Of a DNA stretch of 33,005 nucleotides, positions 24,221 through 32,194 are shown one piece after another. Position 1 is the first letter of the stretch. The number at the start of each line of letters is the position of its first letter. A program made the translations under genes and the position numbers. Below the pieces are notes generated by a model. That model was given only the letters and a program-made list of their open reading frames with translations. It was not told where the DNA came from and searched no databases. The stretch is from the NCBI RefSeq assembly GCF_021991875.1, contig NZ_JAHLKR010000009.1, positions 1 to 33,005 of the forward strand, given 5' to 3'. The stretch is from Mycetohabitans sp. B8 (GTDB taxonomy: Bacteria; Pseudomonadota; Gammaproteobacteria; Burkholderiales; Burkholderiaceae).

Positions 24221-26995
24221 ATGCTTGAAAATCAGAACCTCGAAGGCAAGACCCTGCTATTGGTCGATGGTTCGAGCTATTTATACCGGGCCTACCATGC
24301 GATGCCGGACTTGCGCGGGCCGGACGGTGGTCCGACGGGTGCGCTGTACGGTCTCATCAACATGATGAGGCGATTGCGTCGCGACATTCCCGCAGAGTAT
24401 AGCGCGTGCGTGTTCGATGCGAAGGGCAAGACGTTTCGCGACGACTGGTATCCGGATTACAAAGCGCACCGTCCGCCGATGCCCGAGGACTTGTCCCGGC
24501 AGATCGAGCCAATCCATGTCGCGGTGCGTGCGCTCGGCTGGCCGCTGCTGATGATCGAGCGCGTGGAGGCCGACGACGTGATCGGCACGCTGGCGGTGCG
24601 TGCCGCGCAGGCCAGCATGAACGTGGTGGTGTCCACGGGCGACAAGGACCTCGCGCAACTCGTGAACGAGCGCGTCACGTTGATCAACACGATGACCAAC
24701 GAGCGGCTCGATCGGGACGGCGTGATCGCAAAGTTTGGTGTGCCCCCCGAGCGTATCGTCGACTATCTGACGTTGATCGGCGATACCGTCGACAACGTGC
24801 CGGGCGTAGACAAGTGCGGCCCGAAGACCGCGCTCAAATGGCTCGCGCAGTATCAGACGCTGGACGGTATCATCGAGCACGCGAATGATATCAAGGGTGC
24901 GGTCGGCGACAATCTGCGTCGTGCGCTCGCGTTCTTGCCCACCGCGCGTCGGCTCGTCACCGTGCATACCGAATGTGACCTGTCCCCGCACGTGCAGTCC
25001 ATTGCCGCGTCGCTGCAGGCGCGGGTAGAAGCCAAGGACGAATTGCGCGACATCTATTTGCGGCACGGCTTCAAGACGTGGCTGCGCGAGCTCGACAGCG
25101 AGGCCGGGCCTGACACGTTTGCGGCCACGGCCGACGGCGGGGTCGCGCTCGGTCCGAGCGCGGTCGAGCCGGCGCCAGCGACCGACATCGAGCGGCAGTA
25201 CGAAACCGTCAACGCATGGGAGCAGTTTGAGCGGTGGCTGGCGGTGATCGAGGCGGCGCCCATCACGTCGTTTGACACCGAGACCACGTCGCTGGACCCG
25301 ATGCGCGCGCGTATCGTTGGCGTATCGTTTGCGACCGTGCCTGGGCGCGCCGCATATATTCCGCTTGCGCACCGCGGGCCGGATCACCCGGCGCAACTGC
25401 CGCGCGATGAGGTACTCGCGCGGCTCAAGCCATGGCTGGAGAGCCCTGCGCATAAGAAGGTTGGCCAGCATCTAAAGTATGACGTACAGGTTTTAGCTAA
25501 CCATGGCATCACGCTGGCCGGCATTGAGCACGACACGCTGCTCGAATCGTATGTGCTTGAATCGCATCGTCCGCACGATATGGACACGCTCGCGATGCGG
25601 CACCTCGGCGTAAAAACGATCAAGTACGAGGGCGTCGCCGGAAAGGGCGCGGCGCAAATTGGCTTCGACGAGGTCTCGGTAGACGTGGCCACCGAATATT
25701 CCGCCGAGGATGCCGACATTACGTTGCGGTTGCACCAGGTGCTGTATCCGCAGATTCAAGTCGAGAAAGGGCTGGACTACGTCTACCGGTCAATCGAGCT
25801 GCCGACGTCGCGCGTGCTGCAGATCATCGAGCGCAACGGCGTGCTGATCGACAAGGACCGGCTCGTTGCGCAGAGCAACGAGCTTGGCATCCGGATGCTG
25901 GAGTTGCAGGCCGAGGCGCACGCACTGGCCGGCGGCGAGTTCAATTTAAATTCGCCGAAGCAGATCGGCGAGATCTTCTTCCAGCGGTTGCAGTTGCCGG
26001 TGATCAAGAAGACCCCGTCAGGCGCGCCGTCCACCGACGAGGACGTATTGCAGAAGCTCGCCGAGGACTATCCGCTGCCGAAGGTGTTGCTCGACTATCG
26101 TGCGTTGACCAAGCTCAAGTCCACCTATACGGACAAGCTGCCGAAGATGATCAACCCGGACACCGGCCGCGTGCATACCAACTATGCACAGGCGGTCGCC
26201 GTGACCGGACGGCTTGCGTCCAATGATCCGAATCTGCAGAACATCCCGGTTCGCACGCCGGAAGGACGGCGCATCCGCGAAGCGTTCATCGCGCCGCCGG
26301 GCAGTAGCATTGTCTCGGCCGATTACTCGCAGATCGAGCTGCGCATCATGGCGCACATTTCGGGCGACGCGTCGCTGATGGCGGCCTTCGAGCACGGCGA
26401 GGACGTGCACCGCGCGACCGCGTCGGAAATCTTCGGCGTGACACGGCAGGAGGTCACGAGTGAGCAGCGGCGCATCGCGAAAGTCATCAATTTCGGCTTG
26501 ATCTATGGGATGAGTGCGTTTGGCCTCGCATCGAATCTGGGCATCGCACGCGACGCGGCCAAGCTCTATATCGACCGCTATTTTGCCCGCTACCCGGGGG
26601 TCGCGCGATATATGGACGAGACGCGGATGGAGGCGAAATCGCGCGGTTTCGTTCAGACTGTGTTTGGTCGCCGGTTGTGGCTGCCGGAGATCAACGGCGG
26701 CAATGGCCCGCGTCGTCAGGCCGCCGAGCGCGCCGCGATTAACGCGCCGATGCAAGGTACCGCGGCCGACCTGATCAAGCTGTCGATGATCGCGGTGCAG
26801 AATTGGATCGAGCGCGCGCGCGTCAAGTCGCGGTTGATCATGCAGGTTCATGACGAACTGGTGCTGGAGGTGCCTGACGATGAACTGGAAGTCATCCGCG
26901 CCAAGGTGCCTGAGCTGATGTGTTCGATCGCCAAACTCAACGTGCCGCTGGTCGCCGAATTGGGCGCGGGCGCCAACTGGGAGGAAGCACATTGA
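24221..26995 (+). CDS. polA: DNA polymerase I
   Basis: This 924-residue enzyme fills gaps in repair and removes RNA primers. The 5' nuclease domain comes first (LLLVDGSSYLYRAYHAMPDL, VVSTGDKDLAQLV, IGDTVDNVPGVDKCGPKTA). The 3'-5' exonuclease domain retains its acidic motifs (FDTETTSLDP; HLKYDVQVLANHG; EYSAEDADITLRL), so proofreading should be active. The polymerase domain has SADYSQIELRIMAHISGD, RRIAKVINFGLIYGMSAFGL and MQVHDELVLEV. The length is normal. ATG 24221 is the only reasonable start: an in-frame TTG at 24212 overlaps the LOG gene start, and the next methionine falls inside the nuclease core. A short hairpin (26995-27000 with 27008-27013) begins at the stop. Confidence 0.97.
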   Translation: MLENQNLEGKTLLLVDGSSYLYRAYHAMPDLRGPDGGPTGALYGLINMMRRLRRDIPAEYSACVFDAKGKTFRDDWYPDYKAHRPPMPEDLSRQIEPIHVAVRALGWPLLMIERVEADDVIGTLAVRAAQASMNVVVSTGDKDLAQLVNERVTLINTMTNERLDRDGVIAKFGVPPERIVDYLTLIGDTVDNVPGVDKCGPKTALKWLAQYQTLDGIIEHANDIKGAVGDNLRRALAFLPTARRLVTVHTECDLSPHVQSIAASLQARVEAKDELRDIYLRHGFKTWLRELDSEAGPDTFAATADGGVALGPSAVEPAPATDIERQYETVNAWEQFERWLAVIEAAPITSFDTETTSLDPMRARIVGVSFATVPGRAAYIPLAHRGPDHPAQLPRDEVLARLKPWLESPAHKKVGQHLKYDVQVLANHGITLAGIEHDTLLESYVLESHRPHDMDTLAMRHLGVKTIKYEGVAGKGAAQIGFDEVSVDVATEYSAEDADITLRLHQVLYPQIQVEKGLDYVYRSIELPTSRVLQIIERNGVLIDKDRLVAQSNELGIRMLELQAEAHALAGGEFNLNSPKQIGEIFFQRLQLPVIKKTPSGAPSTDEDVLQKLAEDYPLPKVLLDYRALTKLKSTYTDKLPKMINPDTGRVHTNYAQAVAVTGRLASNDPNLQNIPVRTPEGRRIREAFIAPPGSSIVSADYSQIELRIMAHISGDASLMAAFEHGEDVHRATASEIFGVTRQEVTSEQRRIAKVINFGLIYGMSAFGLASNLGIARDAAKLYIDRYFARYPGVARYMDETRMEAKSRGFVQTVFGRRLWLPEINGGNGPRRQAAERAAINAPMQGTAADLIKLSMIAVQNWIERARVKSRLIMQVHDELVLEVPDDELEVIRAKVPELMCSIAKLNVPLVAELGAGANWEEAH

Positions 26996-27056
26996 CGCCG
27001 AGTGGTCCGGCGTTGTCGGCGCAATGCGAATGACGGTTAACGATGGAGGTATCGGG

Positions 27057-28544
27057 ATGCATCGGATCATTGTGGTCGGCGGCGGCGCCGGCGGATTGGA
27101 ACTGGCCACGCGGCTCGGCGACCGGTTCGGGTCGCGGCGCGCGTCGCAGCGTGTCAGTGTGGTACTCGTGGACCGCTATCCGACGCACATCTGGAAGCCG
27201 CTGTTGCACGAGGTGGCGGCCGGCAGCATGGATCCGTTCACGCACCAGATCGAATATGCGGCGCAGGCGCGCTGGCATGGTTTCGAATTCCAGCAGGGTG
27301 AGTTGCTCGGTTTGAGTCGCGCCGCAAAGACGATCCGCGTGAGCGCGGTGCGCGACGAGGATGGCATCGAACTGCTGCCCGAGCGCACGCTCGCCTACGA
27401 TACGCTGGTGATCGCGATTGGCAGTACCACGCATTTCTTTGGCGTAACCGGCGCCGCGCAACACGCAATCGCGCTCGATACGGTCGCGCAGGCAGAACGC
27501 TTCCGACGCCGCCTGGTCGCCGCGTGCATGCGCGCGCAGCGGCCGCTGTCCAGCGCGGATGTGGCGTCCGACAATACACCCGCGGCCGCCACGTCGCACC
27601 CGCAAGCGGTGGGGCAAGGGCCGCTGCCCGGCGGCGCTGCCAGCCCGGCGCACGGCGGGTCGGCCAGCTCTACACACGGTAGGTTGGCCAGCGCTGCACA
27701 CGGCGAGGCAATCAGCGTTGCGCAGGGTGGGGCGGCCAGCCCGCGGATCCAGATCGCAATCGTCGGCGGGGGCGCGACCGGTGTCGAGTTGTCGGCGGAA
27801 CTGCGCAACACGGCACATGTACTGGCCGCGTATGGCTTGCACAAACTCGATCCCGTCACCGACATCGGCATCGTGTTGATCGAGGCCGGTCCGCGGGTCC
27901 TGCCGGCGTTGCCGGAACGCGTTTCAGCCGCAACGGCGGCGCTGTTGCGCCGGCTCAACGTCTCGGTGATGACCGGTGAAGCGGTATCGGAAGTGCGCGT
28001 CGGCGAGGTTGTCACGGGCAGCGGAAAGGTGTTGCGCGCCGATTTGACCGTGTGGGCGGCCGGTATCAAGGCGCCGCCAGTGCTCGCGCTGCTTGATGGG
28101 CTGGCGGTCAACAAACTCGGCCAGCTGGTCGTGCGTTCGACGTTGCAAACTGAGCGCGACGACGACATCTTTGCGCTTGGCGATTGCGCTGCCTGTCCGT
28201 GGCCCGAGGCCAAGCGAACGGTGCCGCCCCGTGCCCAGGCGGCGCACCAGCAAGCGAGTTTCCTGCTCGGAGCGCTGCGTGCGCGTCTGGACGGGCGCGC
28301 GTTGCCCACCTATACGTATCGCGACTTCGGCTCCCTCGTCTCGCTGGGTCACAACGCAATCGGTAACCTGATGGGCGGCCTAATCGGCAAGAGCCTGTTC
28401 GTCGAGGGACTCTTTGCGCGATTCATGTATCAATCGCTGTACCGGATGCATATCGCCGCATTGCATGGCTATGGCCGGATGCTACTCGATATGCTCGCGC
28501 ACGGGCTGCGGCGCACCACGCGGCCGCGGGTCAAGCTGCACTGA
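27057..28544 (+). CDS. ndh: Type II NADH dehydrogenase with repeat-containing insert
   Basis: This 495-residue FAD-dependent, non-proton-pumping NADH:quinone oxidoreductase sits at the inner face of the membrane. The first dinucleotide-binding motif is VVGGGAGGLELATRLG near the start; the second is IAIVGGGATGVELSAEL. DIFALGDCAA (FAD-binding), WKPLLHEVAAGS and a C-terminal amphipathic segment are present. Between the two nucleotide-binding halves, about residues 175-228 form an Ala/Gly/Ser/His-rich stretch not expected in the family, built from four 24-bp repeats. ATG 27057 follows GGAGGT; an upstream in-frame start at 27024 was rejected. It follows polA by about 60 bases and converges on the sulfurtransferase gene. 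Confidence 0.9.
   Translation: MHRIIVVGGGAGGLELATRLGDRFGSRRASQRVSVVLVDRYPTHIWKPLLHEVAAGSMDPFTHQIEYAAQARWHGFEFQQGELLGLSRAAKTIRVSAVRDEDGIELLPERTLAYDTLVIAIGSTTHFFGVTGAAQHAIALDTVAQAERFRRRLVAACMRAQRPLSSADVASDNTPAAATSHPQAVGQGPLPGGAASPAHGGSASSTHGRLASAAHGEAISVAQGGAASPRIQIAIVGGGATGVELSAELRNTAHVLAAYGLHKLDPVTDIGIVLIEAGPRVLPALPERVSAATAALLRRLNVSVMTGEAVSEVRVGEVVTGSGKVLRADLTVWAAGIKAPPVLALLDGLAVNKLGQLVVRSTLQTERDDDIFALGDCAACPWPEAKRTVPPRAQAAHQQASFLLGALRARLDGRALPTYTYRDFGSLVSLGHNAIGNLMGGLIGKSLFVEGLFARFMYQSLYRMHIAALHGYGRMLLDMLAHGLRRTTRPRVKLH
27639..27734. repeat. Four 24-bp in-frame repeats inside ndh
   Basis: Units are 27639-27662, 27663-27686, 27687-27710 and 27711-27734, each beginning GCCAGC or a close variant (ATCAGC in the last). 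They encode eight-residue blocks (ASPAHGGS, ASSTHGRL, ASAAHGEA, ISVAQGGA). Copies are diverged by several bases each. Confidence 0.85.
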
Positions 28545-28555
28545 ACCGTGGCCAG

Positions 28556-29425
28556 TCAGGGCTGCGCGCCGGTGGCAACAGGCCTGGCCGGGTCTGCAAC
28601 CCATTCGCTCCAAGACCCGGCGTACAGTGCCGCGCCGTGCAACCCGGCAATTTCCATCGCGAGCGCATTGTGGCACGCGGTGATGCCGGAGCCGCAGTAT
28701 AGAATCGTGCGCTCTGGTGCGGTATCGTCGAGCAACGCGCACAATTCGTCGCGCAACGTGTGGGCGGGCTTGAAGTGACCGTCGGCGGCAAGGTTGTCTT
28801 TGAAGAAGCGATGGTGGGCGCCTGGGATGTGGCCGGCGACCGGGTCGATCGTCTCGTTCTCGCCGCGATAACGGTCCGGCGCCCGGGCGTCGAGCATCCG
28901 GCACGTGGCCGCGTTCATCTGTTGCTGCACGCGATGAACGTCGATACTGACCGACAGCGGCTGCGATGGTGTAAACGAGCCGGGGGCGATGGCCGGTATC
29001 GCGTTGTCCAACGGCTGCCCGGCGGCTTGCCACGCCTGTAGCCCGCCATCGAGCAACGCCACCTCTTCGTGGCCCAGCCAGCGCAGCAGCCACCACAGCC
29101 GTGCGGCGAACATGCCGCCTTGCGCGTCGTAGGCAACCACCTGTACGCCGCGGCTCAAGCCCCGCTGCGCGAGCCGGCGTGCGAGCGTGTCGCGTTCAGG
29201 CAGCGGATGACGCCCGTTGGTGCCGGTCTTCGGTCCGGACAGGTCGTGGTCGATATCCAGGTACTGTGCTCCTGGGATGTGCGCAGCGTCATACGCGGCC
29301 GCGCCGGCCGACGTGTCGGCCAGATCGAAGCGGCAGTCGAAGACGAGCGTGGTCACGCCGGGTGTGGCGAGCCGGGTAGCTAGATTCTCGGTGGAAATCA
29401 GCGTGGTGTAGTGATGCGGCGGCAT
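28556..29425 (-). CDS. sseA: 3-mercaptopyruvate/thiosulfate sulfurtransferase
   Basis: This 289-residue protein has two rhodanese domains. The first, inactive one has an aspartate (residue 100 in VVAYDAQGGMFAARLWW) where the catalytic cysteine would be. The second has the active loop CGSGITA with Cys244. CGSG-[IV]-T is the form typical of 3-mercaptopyruvate sulfurtransferases, whereas thiosulfate-type rhodaneses have CRKGVT. The enzyme moves sulfur from 3-mercaptopyruvate to thiols or cyanide. DGGLQAWQAAGQPL is another family block. The start MPPHHYTTLIST is plausible. It is convergent with ndh, 11 bases between stops, and downstream of the Rieske gene on the same strand but separated from it by a strong terminator. 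Confidence 0.92.
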   Translation of the reverse strand: MPPHHYTTLISTENLATRLATPGVTTLVFDCRFDLADTSAGAAAYDAAHIPGAQYLDIDHDLSGPKTGTNGRHPLPERDTLARRLAQRGLSRGVQVVAYDAQGGMFAARLWWLLRWLGHEEVALLDGGLQAWQAAGQPLDNAIPAIAPGSFTPSQPLSVSIDVHRVQQQMNAATCRMLDARAPDRYRGENETIDPVAGHIPGAHHRFFKDNLAADGHFKPAHTLRDELCALLDDTAPERTILYCGSGITACHNALAMEIAGLHGAALYAGSWSEWVADPARPVATGAQP

Positions 29426-29483
29426 AGCGAATCTCCTGGCGAGGTAGTCATGACATCGACCCTGGACGAACTCTCCCTAGTCT

Positions 29484-29515
29484 AAACAAAAAAAGCCGGA
29501 CCCGAGTCCGGCTTT
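29484..29515 (-). terminator. Intrinsic terminator of the Rieske oxygenase gene
   Basis: AAAGCCGGAC (29492-29501) pairs perfectly with GTCCGGCTTT (29506-29515) around CCGA. On the minus strand the stem is followed by a run of T residues (complement of the A run at 29488-29494). It begins about 20 bases past the stop at 29535. This is the clearest rho-independent terminator in the window. Confidence 0.9.
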
Positions 29516-29534
29516 GACGGATTGCCGGCGCGTG

Positions 29535-30641
29535 TCAAATCGTGCCGAGCTCGCGGCGCAGGAACTCGTGAAAATGCTGCATGCCGTCTTCCATCGGGCT
29601 TTGGTACGGGCCCACTTGGGATTCGCCGCGTGCGAGCAGCGCGCGGCGTCCGGCATCCATTCGCTCGGCGATCTCGTCGTCCTCGACGGCGGTCTCCAGA
29701 TAGGCCGCGCGCTCGGCTTCGACCATCTCGCGCTCGAACAGCGCCACTTCCTCCGGATAGTAGAACTCGACGATGTTTGTCGTGCGCTGCACGCCGCGCG
29801 GGATCAAATACGACACGACGAGCACGTGCGGATACCATTCGATCATCACGTTCGGGTAGTACACCATCCAGATCGCACCGAAATCTGGTGGCGCGCCGTT
29901 GCGGAACTTCAGCAACTGGTCGTGCCACTTGCGGTATGTCGGCGAACCCGGATTCGCGAGTGCACTGTGTACACCGACTGTCTGTACGCTGTACCAGTCG
30001 CCGAATTCCCAGCGCAGATCATCGCACGAGACGAAATTACCGAGTCCAGGATGGAACGGGACGACGTGATAGTCCTCGAGATAGACCTCGATGAACGTCT
30101 TCCAGTTGTAGTTGCACTCGTGGACCTCGGTGTGGTCGTACAGGTACCCGGAAAAGTTGAAGTGGCTCGCCGGGCCCAGGCGCGCGAGATCGCGTGCGAC
30201 GTCCCGGCCGTTGTGCTCGAATAGCATTCCGTGCCAGGACTGCAGTGGCGTGGCGCCCAGGTTCAGGCATGGATTGTCCGGAAAGTGCGGCGCGCCGAGC
30301 AACTCGCCGCTCAGGTCGTATGTCCAGCGGTGCAGCGGGCAGACGATGTTCTCGACATGCCCGCGACCGTTAAGCATGATGGCCTGCCGGTGCCGGCATA
30401 CGTTCGACAGCAGTTCGATACGACCGTGTGGGTTGCGCACCAGTATGCGGCCTTCATTCTCTGCGGGCAGCGCGAAATAGTCCCCCGCTTCCGGCACCAT
30501 TAGTTCATGGCCGATGTAGCGTGGACCGCGTTTAAACAGGACGTCGAGCTCGCGTGTGAGGAGCGCTTCGTCGAAATAGGCTGAAACAGGCAGCTGGCCG
30601 TGAATAGACTTGAGCTGCAGAGCATTGCTCAGATTGGACAT
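29535..30641 (-). CDS. Rieske non-heme iron oxygenase, alpha-subunit type
   Basis: This 368-residue protein has an N-terminal Rieske [2Fe-2S] domain with C82-x-H84 and C101-x2-H104 (NVCRHRQAIM; IVCPLHRWTYD). A C-terminal mononuclear iron domain has the 2-His motif EVYLEDYHVVPFHPG (His192, His197). Such proteins hydroxylate or demethylate aromatic, quaternary-ammonium or other small substrates and need a separate reductase, which is not nearby. In Burkholderia this gene commonly lies divergent from xseB-ispA-dxs, but its substrate is unknown to me. ATG 30641 has GGAGTGGGA just upstream; a GTG two codons earlier is in frame. Confidence 0.92.
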   Translation of the reverse strand: MSNLSNALQLKSIHGQLPVSAYFDEALLTRELDVLFKRGPRYIGHELMVPEAGDYFALPAENEGRILVRNPHGRIELLSNVCRHRQAIMLNGRGHVENIVCPLHRWTYDLSGELLGAPHFPDNPCLNLGATPLQSWHGMLFEHNGRDVARDLARLGPASHFNFSGYLYDHTEVHECNYNWKTFIEVYLEDYHVVPFHPGLGNFVSCDDLRWEFGDWYSVQTVGVHSALANPGSPTYRKWHDQLLKFRNGAPPDFGAIWMVYYPNVMIEWYPHVLVVSYLIPRGVQRTTNIVEFYYPEEVALFEREMVEAERAAYLETAVEDDEIAERMDAGRRALLARGESQVGPYQSPMEDGMQHFHEFLRRELGTI

Positions 30642-30712
30642 TCCCACTCCCGTGCAGACGTGAAAGCAGTGAACAACCCAACCATCGAAAAATCGATTTA
30701 GGGGAACCGAGA

Positions 30713-30718
30713 ATTATA
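30713..30718 (-). promoter_or_regulatory. Candidate -10 box of the Rieske oxygenase gene
   Basis: The minus strand reads TATAAT about 70 bases upstream of the ATG, in an AT-rich stretch. No good -35 hexamer was found. Confidence 0.4.
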
Positions 30719-30816
30719 CTCACTCCGGGCAAACGAGGGTAGGTAAATCTTTGATCCGGATCGCATTTATGACGTCAATTCGGTCCTCGGAGTATATTTT
30801 GCCGGCTCGACGTATC

Positions 30817-30833
30817 CGGCGCGCGGCGCGCCG
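30817..30833. other. GC hairpin in the xseB upstream region
   Basis: CGGCGCG (30817-30823) pairs with CGCGCCG (30827-30833) around CGG, about 70 bases before the xseB start. It could form in the leader RNA or be incidental in GC-rich DNA. TAAAAT at 30870-30875 may be a -10 element. Confidence 0.3.
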
Positions 30834-30900
30834 AATTCGCATTTGCTGCCGGCCGGACGGCGTTTGCCGTAAAATAGACGACTTGCCAGAACACACGTGC

Positions 30901-31176
30901 ATGATGCCCAACACCGCTTCCCCAGCCCCTGACGGGGCAGATGTCCCGTTGCCGGATAATTACGAAACAGCGCTCGGCGAACTCGAGTCCCTAGTCGAGC
31001 AAATGGAAGGAGGCGCGTTGAGCCTCGAGGCGTCGCTTGCGGCTTATCGTCGCGGCGCAGCCCTTGTCGCGTATTGCCAACAGCAGCTCGAGAAAGTCGA
31101 GCAACAAGTTCGCGTACTCGATGGCGAGACACTCAAGCCCATCGATCCAGCGATTGATGACGGAGAATGTGCATGA
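30901..31176 (+). CDS. xseB: Exodeoxyribonuclease VII small subunit
   Basis: This 91-residue small subunit of exonuclease VII, with XseA, degrades single-stranded DNA. The core NYETALGELESLVEQMEGG then ALSLEASLAAYRRGAAL is the family signature, followed by a coiled-coil-like CQQQLEKVEQQVRVLDGE. The start is one of two tandem ATGs (30901, 30904); an open extension to 30751 runs through the promoter region and was not used. Its stop overlaps the ispA start (ATGA at 31173-31176), the classical xseB-ispA-dxs arrangement. Confidence 0.95.
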   Translation: MMPNTASPAPDGADVPLPDNYETALGELESLVEQMEGGALSLEASLAAYRRGAALVAYCQQQLEKVEQQVRVLDGETLKPIDPAIDDGECA

Positions 31177-32063
31177 GCGTCACGGCATTTGACGAATGGG
31201 TACGTGACGTGCTGGCGCGAACTGAGGCGGCGCTCTCGGCGGTGCTGCCGCCGGCGGACGTCGAGCCGATGCGACTGCATCAAGCGATGCGCTATGCAGT
31301 GCTGGGCGGCGGCAAGCGTGTGCGCCCGATGTTGTGCCATGCAGCGGGCCAGGCGCTAGGCGCGCCTGCCCAGCGGCTCGATGCGGTGGCCTGCGCGCTC
31401 GAGTTGATTCACGTGTACTCGCTGGTTCACGACGACTTGCCGTCGATGGACGATGATGACATGCGTCGTGGCAAGCCGACGGTGCACGTGCAGTATGATG
31501 AGGCAACAGGGTTGCTCGTCGGCGACGCGTTGCAATCGCAGGCGTTCATCGCGCTCGCCTCGGACGCGCTCGATGGGTACCGGCAGGCCGCGTTAATGCG
31601 CGAACTCGCTTGCGCGAGCGGCTCGCTCGGCATGGCGGGCGGGCAGGCGATTGACCTGACGAGCGTGGGCACGCGGTTGTCGCGCACGCAGTTGGAGACG
31701 ATGCATCGGATGAAGACCGGCGCGCTGCTGCGCGCAGCGGTCAAAATGGGAGCGCTGTGCGGTGACGGGCTGTCGGCCGACATCGAGGGCGGGCTCGATG
31801 CGTATGCGAAGGCAGTGGGACTGGCGTTCCAGGTGGTGGACGACATCCTGGACGTGACGGCCGACTCGGCCACGCTTGGCAAGACAGCCGGTAAGGATGC
31901 GGCCCACGACAAGCCGACCTACGTGTCGATCATTGGGCTGCAGGCGTCGCGGGAGCTCGCGGCACAGTTGCGTCGCGACGCGCATGCGGCGCTCGCGCCA
32001 CTGGGCGAGCGTGGGCTGCGGCTTGCGCAAATCGCCGACCTGGTGGTGGAGCGCGTGAATTAA
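31173..32063 (+). CDS. ispA: Farnesyl diphosphate synthase (geranyltranstransferase)
   Basis: This 296-residue prenyl chain-elongation enzyme makes farnesyl diphosphate from IPP and DMAPP, the precursor of undecaprenyl phosphate and quinone side chains. It has GGGKRVRP (residues 46-53), the first Asp-rich motif DDLPSMDDDD (87-96), KTGALLRAAV and the second Asp-rich motif DDILD (223-227). The two extra residues within the first motif are typical of bacterial type II FPP synthases. ATG 31173 overlaps the xseB stop, showing translational coupling; dxs follows 131 bases later. Confidence 0.96.
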   Translation: MSVTAFDEWVRDVLARTEAALSAVLPPADVEPMRLHQAMRYAVLGGGKRVRPMLCHAAGQALGAPAQRLDAVACALELIHVYSLVHDDLPSMDDDDMRRGKPTVHVQYDEATGLLVGDALQSQAFIALASDALDGYRQAALMRELACASGSLGMAGGQAIDLTSVGTRLSRTQLETMHRMKTGALLRAAVKMGALCGDGLSADIEGGLDAYAKAVGLAFQVVDDILDVTADSATLGKTAGKDAAHDKPTYVSIIGLQASRELAAQLRRDAHAALAPLGERGLRLAQIADLVVERVN

Positions 32064-32078
32064 GCTGACGCGCCGACG

Positions 32079-32095
32079 GCGGGCGGGGCGCCCGC
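32079..32095 (+). other. GC hairpin between ispA and dxs
   Basis: GCGGGCG (32079-32085) pairs with CGCCCGC (32089-32095) around GGG. It lies 15 bases after the ispA stop. An outer pair CGCCGACG (32071-32078) and CGTCGGCG (32159-32166) could enclose it. This may be a processing or attenuation structure; no T tract is present. Confidence 0.4.
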
Positions 32096-32194
32096 GAGCG
32101 CAGCGGCGGCCTGCCTGGCGGCCGGCGACGTGCAGCATGAGGACACATTGGCCAGGCGCGTCGGCGTATGCGCCGCAGGATTGTCTAAAATAAA

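Noticed and set aside
24281-25471. 396-codon open frame antisense to polA
   Set aside because: It lies opposite the 5' nuclease domain of polA; no motif is recognisable and the composition is shadow-like.
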